Source of the DNA: Flavobacteriales bacterium UBA1820
GTDB lineage: Bacteria > Bacteroidota > Bacteroidia > Flavobacteriales > UBA1820
NCBI GenBank assembly: GCA_002314265.1
Contig: DCEW01000009.1
Location: 1-12,889 of the forward strand
Direction of reading: 5' to 3'
Length of the DNA: 12,889 nt
Both the position numbers and the translations under genes were made by a program. Shown piece by piece: positions 1 through 6,382 of the stretch (the stretch's first letter is position 1; every line of letters begins with the position of its first letter). A model generated the notes under the pieces. That model was given only the letters and a program-made list of their open reading frames with translations, was not told the origin of the DNA and did no database searches.

Positions 1-55
1 CTTTGCCGACAGCCCTTACCGTCCGAAGAGGACGCATAAGGAGAAACCGACCGGG

Positions 56-2461
56 TTACAAGGCCTCGCTCAAACGCAACAGGTCGGTATAGACCCCGCG
101 CGCCGTAACGGCAGCACCGGCTCCTGCACCCTGGATGACTACGGGATTCTCTCCATAGGATTCGGTGTAGATCTCGAACATCGAATCGCTGCCCCGCAAG
201 CCCCCCAGAGGCGTTGCCTTTTTCACCTTGTCCAGTTTGACCTCCAGCGTACCGGCCACCGCATCCAGATCGCCTACGTAACGCAACACCTCGTCCGGCG
301 CCAAAGCGGCCTTCCGCTGCCCGTACTCGCTGTTGAGCAGATCGGCTCCGGAGAGAAAATCCTCCACCGTGCCGCTGCGCAAGGGTTCGGGAATGAGGTT
401 TTCGATGCGGATGTCCGAAAACTCGCTGTGCAGGTCGATCTCGCGGGCCAGGATGAGCAGTTTGCGGGCTACGTCGTTGCCGCAAAGGTCCTCGCGCGGA
501 TCGGGTTCGGTAAAGCCCTTGTCCATCGCCTCGCGCAGGATCTCGTAGAACGGGCGGTCTTCTTCCGAAAAATGGTTGAAAATATAGCTCAACGTCCCGG
601 AGAACACGCCCCGTACCCGCAGGATCTTGTCGCCCGAGTGGTGCAACTGGCGGATGGTATCCACCAGCGGAAGTCCGGCGCCGACATTGGTCTCGTAGAG
701 GAACGTCTTGCCCTTCTGACGCAAGAGGGCGCGCAGGGAACTGTAAAAGTCGTACGAGATGGTGTTGGCCACCTTGTTCGAGGATACGATGTCGAATCCT
801 GCCGTTACGAAACGAGGATACTGCTGCACGAAGGTAGCCGATGCGGTGTTGTCGACCACTACGACATTCTCCAGGTTGTGCTGCTCGATGTACTCGAGGA
901 TCGAATCGATGGTATAGGGCTGTGCGCTGCGGTCGAACTCCGCACGCCAGTCGCCCGAAATGCCATGGTTGTCCAGCAGCACTTTCTTCGAATTGGCCAC
1001 CCCGAAGATATTCAAACGCAGGTTGCGGCGTTCGAGAATGCTATCGGCCGTGGAAAGGATCTGGTCGATGAGCGTGCCGCCGACATTGCCCCGTCCGAAG
1101 ACGATCACGTTGAGCTTCTTGGTCATGCCGAAAATGTGGTTGTGGATGACATTGACCGCTTTCTTCAGGTCGGATTTGGCCACTACGAGCGAAAGATGTT
1201 CGCCGTTGATGGTGTTGTTGATCAGGTAAGGCACGATCGAGTTTTTACGCAGCGCAGCATACGCCTTGTCCAGGAAATCGACATGCCGACCGATGATCGA
1301 AATGACGGCCACCTCCTTGTCCACCACGATGTCGGAAATATCCTTGATGGCGATCTCGCGGGCAAACTCCTCGGTGAGCACCTCGCGGGAGAGCTCGGCC
1401 ACCGACGCATCGACGATAAAACCGATACCTCGCTCGGAGGACGCCTGCGAGACGATCTTCACACTGACCCCGTGGGCCGAAAGAGCGGTAAAGATTCGGG
1501 CATCGATCCCGACCCGGCCCAAGAGTCCGCGCCCTTCGATGCTCACCAGAGCCACGTCGTCGATCACCGAGATGGCCTTCAAACCGTCTCCGGCACCCTG
1601 TTCGGCAATGGTCGTGCCCTGGCAGTCCGGATGGAACGAATTGAGGATACGGATGGGGATCTTCTTCTCGATCAGGGGAAGGATCGTCTTGGCATGGAGG
1701 ACATTCGTACCGAAATTGGCCAGCTCGTTGGCCTCGCGGTAAGACAACAGGGGGATGATCTGCGCATCCTCGACCATCGACGGATTGGCCGTATAGACCC
1801 CGTCCACGTTGGTCCAGTTCTGTACTTCCTCCGCACCGAGGAAGCTGGCCAGCAGCGTAGCCGAGTAGTTGCTCCCGTTGCGTCCCAGCGTGGTGGTCTG
1901 GTTAGTGAGCGTGGTGCCGATAAATCCGGTCACCACCTCGATCTGATCCTCGGGAGCGTCCTTGAAAAACTCCTTGACGTTGCGCTCCGATACATCCAGC
2001 AGCACGCTGGCCGAGCCGTACTCCTCAGTAGTCTTGATCAAGGTGCGGCTATCCACAAAGCGGGCTTTGAAGCCACGTTTGCGCAACAGGTGCGCCACCA
2101 TCTTGCAGCTGAGGATCTCCCCGAAGGAGAGAAAACGGTCCTTCACCTTCTGGCTGTATTCGCCCAGCAGTGCCACCCCGGCCAGAATCTGTTTCATCTC
2201 GGCATGTTCGGCCTTCATATCCACGCTTTTCGAGGGTGCCTGCTGACGCTCGAAGAAATAATCGAAGGCAGGCATGTAATCCTCTCCGGCTGCTGCTTTG
2301 AGCAGCATGTCTTCCAGCATGTCGGTCGATTTGCCGCGCGCCGAGCAGACGACATAGACTTTGCCCTTGCGCGCTTCCTGGCAGATGATGTCCAACGACT
2401 GATTCAACGGGGATCCTTCTCCCCCCGAAAGCGATTTACCGCCAAATTTGAGAACTTTCAT
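56..2461 (-). CDS. thrA: Bifunctional aspartate kinase / homoserine dehydrogenase
   Basis: This cytoplasmic enzyme phosphorylates aspartate and, with its second domain, reduces aspartate semialdehyde to homoserine, the branch point to threonine and methionine. The 801-residue length fits full-length ThrA fusions. The kinase starts with KFGGKS (residues 5-10) and has GRNGSNYSA and the NVDGVYTANP segment. Two ACT-type regulatory regions follow, the first with SQASSE at 338-343. The dehydrogenase begins near 446 with the Rossmann motif GRGNVG (456-461), then SSNKVANT, YETNVGAGLP (589-598), GVFSGTLSYIFNHF and GFTEPDPREDLCGNDVARK. The ATG at 2461 puts KFGG at the expected place; upstream is an A-rich leader with a weak AAGGA. 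ACT domains imply end-product inhibition, probably by threonine (family knowledge). KFGGKS has Lys where the usual motif KFGGTS has Thr. It lies downstream of metX but behind a terminator hairpin. Family assignment is very secure. Confidence 0.97.
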   Translation of the reverse strand: MKVLKFGGKSLSGGEGSPLNQSLDIICQEARKGKVYVVCSARGKSTDMLEDMLLKAAAGEDYMPAFDYFFERQQAPSKSVDMKAEHAEMKQILAGVALLGEYSQKVKDRFLSFGEILSCKMVAHLLRKRGFKARFVDSRTLIKTTEEYGSASVLLDVSERNVKEFFKDAPEDQIEVVTGFIGTTLTNQTTTLGRNGSNYSATLLASFLGAEEVQNWTNVDGVYTANPSMVEDAQIIPLLSYREANELANFGTNVLHAKTILPLIEKKIPIRILNSFHPDCQGTTIAEQGAGDGLKAISVIDDVALVSIEGRGLLGRVGIDARIFTALSAHGVSVKIVSQASSERGIGFIVDASVAELSREVLTEEFAREIAIKDISDIVVDKEVAVISIIGRHVDFLDKAYAALRKNSIVPYLINNTINGEHLSLVVAKSDLKKAVNVIHNHIFGMTKKLNVIVFGRGNVGGTLIDQILSTADSILERRNLRLNIFGVANSKKVLLDNHGISGDWRAEFDRSAQPYTIDSILEYIEQHNLENVVVVDNTASATFVQQYPRFVTAGFDIVSSNKVANTISYDFYSSLRALLRQKGKTFLYETNVGAGLPLVDTIRQLHHSGDKILRVRGVFSGTLSYIFNHFSEEDRPFYEILREAMDKGFTEPDPREDLCGNDVARKLLILAREIDLHSEFSDIRIENLIPEPLRSGTVEDFLSGADLLNSEYGQRKAALAPDEVLRYVGDLDAVAGTLEVKLDKVKKATPLGGLRGSDSMFEIYTESYGENPVVIQGAGAGAAVTARGVYTDLLRLSEAL

Positions 2462-2514
2462 TTTTTCCTTTTTTTGTTTTTATTTGTTTTGTTTCATGTT
2501 TTTCTTGCCTTTTT

Positions 2515-2535
2515 CCTTTCCCCCTCCCGGAAAGG
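2515..2535 (-). other. Second hairpin in the thrA leader
   Basis: CCTTTCC (2515-2521) and GGAAAGG (2529-2535) can form a 7-bp stem with a 7-base loop, between the metX terminator and the thrA start. No T-run follows in either direction, so it is not a terminator by itself. It could be part of a leader structure for thrA, but I see no leader peptide rich in Thr, Ile or Met codons. Confidence 0.3.
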
Positions 2536-2540
2536 TCCTG

Positions 2541-2581
2541 AAAAAACAAAACCGGCGTTTGAGATATTCTCAAAATGCCGG
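2541..2581 (-). terminator. Intrinsic terminator after metX
   Basis: On the minus strand a stem pairs GCCGGC..TTTGAGA with TCTCAAA..GCCGG (2552-2581) around a 3-base loop with one bulge. TTTTGTTTTTT follows at 2541-2551. It lies 38 bases beyond the metX stop and 80 bases before thrA. It should end metX transcripts, although partial read-through or attenuation into thrA is possible. The T-rich flank on the other side is weaker. Confidence 0.75.
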
Positions 2582-2619
2582 CAGGTTTTTCTTCGGTAGG
2601 TCATTCACCGCGATCCGTC

Positions 2620-3582
2620 CTAAAAAAACGCTCCCAGCAACTCCCGCATTCGGGTAAATTCGATCAAGAATCCATCATGACCGTGAGGGGTGTCCAATTC
2701 CAGATAATGCGCATCCTTGCGCATTCGCATCAACTCCTCTTGGGTGCGGACATTTTCATAAGCCGGGAAATACAGGTCGGTAGTGATCCCCACCTGGATG
2801 ATACGCCCGGCGAAAGGCCGAATGGCCTGCTCGAAGGAGCCGCGCCCCCGGGAAATATCCACCGTGGTGATCAGGTGCATCATAAAACGGTAGGCATCCG
2901 GCGAAAAACGCCCCTGGAGCTTCTCTCCGTGGTGTTCCAGCCAGGACTGTATGTTGCGCACGCCCAATTCCCGGTTCATCGTACGGGAAAACTTGGCATC
3001 GATCGACTGGGGCGACCGGAAAAACAGCATGGTCATCATCCGCGCATCGTGCATACCGAACTCTCCGCGCGCCAAGAGTTGAAGCTGGATCACCGAAAGA
3101 GCCGTCACCCAATCGGTCGCCTTCCAGTCTCCGGCCACGATCACGGCCTGCCCGGCGCACTCCGGATACTCGGCAATGGCCTCCCATACCAGGCATCCGC
3201 CCAGCGACCCGCCGATCAAGGTATGGAAATGCACTACACCCAAACGGCGCGAGGCCTCGATGAACATCCGGGCTATATCGCGCGCGCAGATCCGCGCATA
3301 GCGATCGCCCCAAAGAAATCCGTCGTAACCGTTGCCGGGAATGTTGAAACACAGGATCGAATACCGGTCCGTATCGACCGTCCCGCCCGGGTAGATCAAC
3401 CCGCGCCACCAGCCGTTCGGATCGCCGCAGACATTGGAATTGCCCGTGAGGGCATGGAAGACCAGCACCACCGGAGCACCGCTGTCGAGCGGGCGGCCGA
3501 AAACCTCGTACGACAAGTCCAGCGCGGGAATCTTTTCCCCCGACTCGCACGTAAAGTCCGTTATCTTGACCCGTTCCAACAT
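2620..3582 (-). CDS. metX: Homoserine O-acetyltransferase (MetX)
   Basis: This alpha/beta-hydrolase transfers acetyl from acetyl-CoA to homoserine, the first committed step to methionine. From the ATG at 3582 it is 320 residues, slightly short of the usual 350 or so. It shows HALTGNSNVCG (43-53), DPNGWW, CFNIPGNGYDG, the nucleophile elbow GGSLGG with Ser126, the acid in TTDLYFP (Asp269) and the base in GHDGFL (His302), which completes the catalytic triad. A TTG at 3606 would add eight residues but lies inside the TACTTTTG promoter box, so the ATG is preferred. The neighbouring thrA supplies the substrate and supports homoserine rather than serine as acceptor. Succinyl specificity cannot be excluded from sequence reading alone. 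The stop is TAG at 2620-2622. Confidence 0.93.
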   Translation of the reverse strand: MLERVKITDFTCESGEKIPALDLSYEVFGRPLDSGAPVVLVFHALTGNSNVCGDPNGWWRGLIYPGGTVDTDRYSILCFNIPGNGYDGFLWGDRYARICARDIARMFIEASRRLGVVHFHTLIGGSLGGCLVWEAIAEYPECAGQAVIVAGDWKATDWVTALSVIQLQLLARGEFGMHDARMMTMLFFRSPQSIDAKFSRTMNRELGVRNIQSWLEHHGEKLQGRFSPDAYRFMMHLITTVDISRGRGSFEQAIRPFAGRIIQVGITTDLYFPAYENVRTQEELMRMRKDAHYLELDTPHGHDGFLIEFTRMRELLGAFF

Positions 3583-3603
3583 CTGTTTCGAAAATACTGA
3601 GTG

Positions 3604-3611
3604 CAAAAGTA
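3604..3611 (-). promoter_or_regulatory. Promoter -7 box for metX
   Basis: Read on the minus strand, this is TACTTTTG, an exact match to the Bacteroidota -7 consensus TAnnTTTG. It lies 21 bases before the metX ATG at 3582, implying a very short leader. No TTTG/TTG -33 element is seen at the usual distance, so the promoter may be weak or need help. Confidence 0.6.
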
Positions 3612-3671
3612 ATAAAAAAACCGCTTCCCGCCGATCGATTTTCCCGGTATTTTATCCGCCGCGTTGCGACC

Positions 3672-4004
3672 TTACAAACAATCGGCGAAATATTTTACCA
3701 AAGCCTCTTTCAGCAAGTCTCCATTTTCAGCCTGCGAAGCATCGAGGGGACGCACCGATTCGTACTGCGGATACCCCTGTACATCGCGCCCCGTCATCCG
3801 GTAATAGCCGTACGGCTCGAGCACGGCACACGCCCCGATGTGCATCAGCGCCGTTTTGTCCTCGCGGGAAAGCGGCGCGGCCGGACGGCCGAAAACCTGC
3901 AAGCCGGCCACGAACAACAACGCCGGAATGTCCACCGGGGCATCCGGGGAAAAATACTCCGTCAGACGGAGGGCGATGGCATGCAGTTTTTCGTCGGTAT
4001 TCAT
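3672..4004 (-). CDS. Conserved-type hypothetical protein, 110 residues
   Basis: This is a small protein without signal peptide or membrane segment, so probably cytoplasmic. It starts with an amphipathic, helix-like stretch (KLHAIALRLTEYF, residues 6-18). A hydrophobic segment, PALLFVAGLQVFG, follows at about 27-39, and then LMHIGACAVLEPYGYYRMTG (53-72). The YGYY and GYPQYE elements and the acidic, helical end look like a defined fold, and the pattern resembles uncharacterised Bacteroidota proteins I have seen, but I cannot name a domain. The ATG at 4004 has an AGGAG at 4014-4018, nine bases upstream, which is notable in a phylum that rarely uses Shine-Dalgarno sites. It has its own -7 box and lies 90 bases upstream of metX in the same direction, so transcription may run into metX. 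No function is proposed. Confidence 0.8.
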   Translation of the reverse strand: MNTDEKLHAIALRLTEYFSPDAPVDIPALLFVAGLQVFGRPAAPLSREDKTALMHIGACAVLEPYGYYRMTGRDVQGYPQYESVRPLDASQAENGDLLKEALVKYFADCL

Positions 4005-4102
4005 AGGCTTTAGCTCCTCGGAAAGGTCGGTCCCGCCCGCGGAGGCTTCCCGAAAAAAGTCCCCTTCCTTTGAAAATAAGAGATCCGGGCGGATTTGCGC
4101 GG

Positions 4103-4110
4103 CAAAGATA
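4103..4110 (-). promoter_or_regulatory. Promoter -7 box for the 110-residue gene
   Basis: On the minus strand this reads TATCTTTG, a perfect TAnnTTTG box and identical to the one in front of ssrA. It gives a 5' leader of roughly 90 bases to the ATG at 4004. No clear -33 TTTG is found about 19-20 bases upstream. It lies in the 151-base divergent region shared with the peptidase gene. Confidence 0.6.
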
Positions 4111-4143
4111 CAGCGTCTTTACGATTTATTGCCCGTTTTTGCC

Positions 4144-4151
4144 TAATTTCG
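4144..4151 (+). promoter_or_regulatory. Possible -7 box for the peptidase gene
   Basis: TAATTTCG matches TAnnTTTG with one change. Its G is only five bases before the ATG at 4156, so the transcript would be leaderless from that ATG or have a leader of about 17 bases to the in-frame ATG at 4174. No -33 element is seen at the right distance. Confidence 0.35.
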
Positions 4152-4155
4152 CATC

Positions 4156-6363
4156 ATGCAAAATTCTGATCTCATGCGGACTCTCCTTGCCGGACTCCTG
4201 TGCGTCTTTTCCGTACTCGGAGCCCCGACCCGTGCCCAGGCAGCGGATTCCCTGGTCTTCGAAGACATTTTCCGGGGGGTATACGCCGCCCGAGGCATCG
4301 ATGCGCTGCGTTCGACAGCCGACGGACAGCACTACACCTTGCTCGAACGGCCGGGCGGCCGGACACAAATCGTCCTGTACAACTACCGCGACGGACAGAG
4401 CGTCGATACGCTGTTCTCCGACCGGGGGTATCCCGAACTTGAAGGCAAGTCCATCTTTACCTACATCTTGAGTCCCGACGAGCGCAAGATCCTCCTGGGA
4501 ACCGATCGCCGCGATGTCTTCCGCCGCTCCTACACGGCGCTTTACTTCCTTTACGATACGGCCAGCGGCACACTCGAACCCGTATCGGACCAGCGCATCC
4601 AGCAGCCTACCTTCTCGCCCGACGGTTCCAAGATCGCCTACGCAAAAGACAACGACCTGTACTACAAGGACATCTCCGACGGCTTCACGCGACGCGTTAC
4701 CCACGACGGACACCCCGGCCGCATCATCAACGGCACGGCCGACTGGGTGTACGAAGAGGAATTCGCCATCGTGCGGCTTTTCGACTGGAGCCCTTCCAGC
4801 GACCGCTTGGCCTACGTGCGTTTCGACGAAACCGAAGTGCCCCTCTACGGCATGGACCTGTACGGAAACAGCCTCTACCCGCAGCGCCAGACCTTCAAAT
4901 ACCCCAAGGCCGGAGAACGCAACTCGCTGGTAAGCCTCTGGATCTACGACCTGCCCTCCGATACGACCCAGCAGGTGGAGGTCCCGCATACGGGCGAATT
5001 TTACCTCCCGCGCCTGCGCTGGATCGCTCCCCAGGGAAAGGCCCCGGAACAACTGGTCTTTTCCGTGATGCCCCGTTTGCAAAACAGCCTGCACGTGTAC
5101 CGGTGTTCCCCCGAGGGTACGGACCTCGAAACGGTCTACCAGGACCACTCGGACACGTACCTCAACCTGGACGATTCGGCCGTATTCCTGGAGGATGGCT
5201 CGGTGATCTTCGTGAGCGAACGAGACGGCTACGCCCATCTGTACCGCAAAGACCGCAAGGGACACCTGCAAGCCCTCACACAGGGCCCATGGCAGGTCAC
5301 GGCTTTCTACGGCGTGGACCCCAAGACGTCCACCGCCTACTTTCAAAGCACGTCCCAGGGTCCTGAAAACCGCGACATCTGCGCCGTAAACCTTCGAAAC
5401 GGCCGCATCCGCCGCCTTTCTTCGGGCATAGGCACGCACTCGGCCTCTTTCTCGCAAGGATTTGCCTACTACATCGATGCCTTCAGCAATACCACCACCC
5501 CGCCGCTCTACACCCTGAACGACCCCCGGGACGGCAGCGTGATAAAAGTCCTGGAGGACAACGCCGACCTGAAGGCCCGCATCGACTCCCTCCACCTGCC
5601 CGAGAAACGCTTCGGCTACCTCGAAACGGAGGACAGCCTGCGCCTGGCCTTGTGGACGATGCTGCCCGCCGACTTCGACAGTACCCGGAGCTATCCCCTG
5701 CTCATGTACGTCTATGGCGGACCGGGCAGCCAGGAGGTGCTCAACACCTGGTTCACCTCGCAGGATCTGTGGTTCGCCTACCTGACGCAAAAGGGCTACG
5801 CCATCGCTTGTGTCGATGGGCGCGGAACGGGCGGACGGGGTGCCGACTTCGAGAAAACCATCTACAAACGCATGGGCGAAGTAGAGTTGCACGACCAGAT
5901 AAAAGCGGCGCAGGCCCTCGCCCGGCTGCCCTACATCGACAAGGCCCGCATCGGGATCTTCGGCTGGAGCTTCGGCGGGTACATGGCCTGCCTGGCGGCC
6001 ACCCGGGGAGGCGACATCTGGCGCGCAGCCGTGGCGGTCGCTCCGGTTACTTCGTGGCGTTTTTACGATACCATCTACACCGAACGCTACCTGTCCACCC
6101 CGCAGGAAAACCCCCAGGGGTACGACCTGAACTCCCCCCTCACCTATGCCGACGACCTGTCCAGCCGCTTGCTGCTGGTACACGGCACGGCGGACGACAA
6201 CGTGCATTTCCAAAACTCGATGCAGTTCTCGGGCCTGCTGGTAAGTGCCGGGAAACCGTTCGAGCAGATGGTGTATGCGGACAAAAACCACAGCATCTAC
6301 GGCGGAGCGACCCGTCTGCACCTTTTCTCCAAGATCACGAACTTTTTGCTGACCAATCTGTAA
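4156..6363 (+). CDS. Dipeptidyl peptidase IV, S9B serine peptidase, exported
   Basis: It should cleave X-Pro or X-Ala dipeptides from the N-termini of peptides in the periplasm or at the surface. The first 30 or so residues form a signal peptide (hydrophobic LLAGLLCVFSVLG, cleavage probably after AQA). A beta-propeller follows, with DWVYEEEF at 196-203, whose Glu residues bind the substrate N-terminus in this family. The C-terminal alpha/beta-hydrolase domain has YGGPGS, GWSFGG with nucleophile Ser605, HGTADDNVHF with the acid at Asp680/681, and His712 in KNHSIYGG. At 735 residues it is full length and all catalytic positions are intact. The start is uncertain: ATG 4174 gives a more typical signal peptide (MRTLL...) and a plausible leader. 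The next gene begins 19 bases downstream, suggesting an operon. The EE motif separates it from other S9 peptidases. Confidence 0.95.
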   Translation: MQNSDLMRTLLAGLLCVFSVLGAPTRAQAADSLVFEDIFRGVYAARGIDALRSTADGQHYTLLERPGGRTQIVLYNYRDGQSVDTLFSDRGYPELEGKSIFTYILSPDERKILLGTDRRDVFRRSYTALYFLYDTASGTLEPVSDQRIQQPTFSPDGSKIAYAKDNDLYYKDISDGFTRRVTHDGHPGRIINGTADWVYEEEFAIVRLFDWSPSSDRLAYVRFDETEVPLYGMDLYGNSLYPQRQTFKYPKAGERNSLVSLWIYDLPSDTTQQVEVPHTGEFYLPRLRWIAPQGKAPEQLVFSVMPRLQNSLHVYRCSPEGTDLETVYQDHSDTYLNLDDSAVFLEDGSVIFVSERDGYAHLYRKDRKGHLQALTQGPWQVTAFYGVDPKTSTAYFQSTSQGPENRDICAVNLRNGRIRRLSSGIGTHSASFSQGFAYYIDAFSNTTTPPLYTLNDPRDGSVIKVLEDNADLKARIDSLHLPEKRFGYLETEDSLRLALWTMLPADFDSTRSYPLLMYVYGGPGSQEVLNTWFTSQDLWFAYLTQKGYAIACVDGRGTGGRGADFEKTIYKRMGEVELHDQIKAAQALARLPYIDKARIGIFGWSFGGYMACLAATRGGDIWRAAVAVAPVTSWRFYDTIYTERYLSTPQENPQGYDLNSPLTYADDLSSRLLLVHGTADDNVHFQNSMQFSGLLVSAGKPFEQMVYADKNHSIYGGATRLHLFSKITNFLLTNL

Positions 6364-6382
6364 ACCATTTCCCTTTCCCGTC

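Noticed and set aside
1..37. Start of a further minus-strand gene downstream of thrA (ATG at 37, MRPLRTVRAVGK, open to the window edge)
   Set aside because: Only 12 codons are visible, without a ribosome site or recognisable family start. A gene of the threonine pathway is plausible there but not supported.
428..2599. 723-codon open frame on the plus strand, antisense to thrA
   Set aside because: It is a mirror of thrA codon bias in GC-rich DNA. The translation shows no recognisable domain, while the minus strand encodes a complete, motif-rich ThrA.
2490..2600. Threonine or methionine leader peptide for attenuation of thrA
   Set aside because: The short minus-strand frames here (about 36 codons, and a 5-codon MKQNK) have no run of Thr, Ile or Met codons, so a classical attenuator peptide is not supported.
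3583..3606. TTG start for metX eight codons upstream of the ATG
   Set aside because: The TTG lies within the TACTTTTG -7 box, so it would be upstream of the transcript start.
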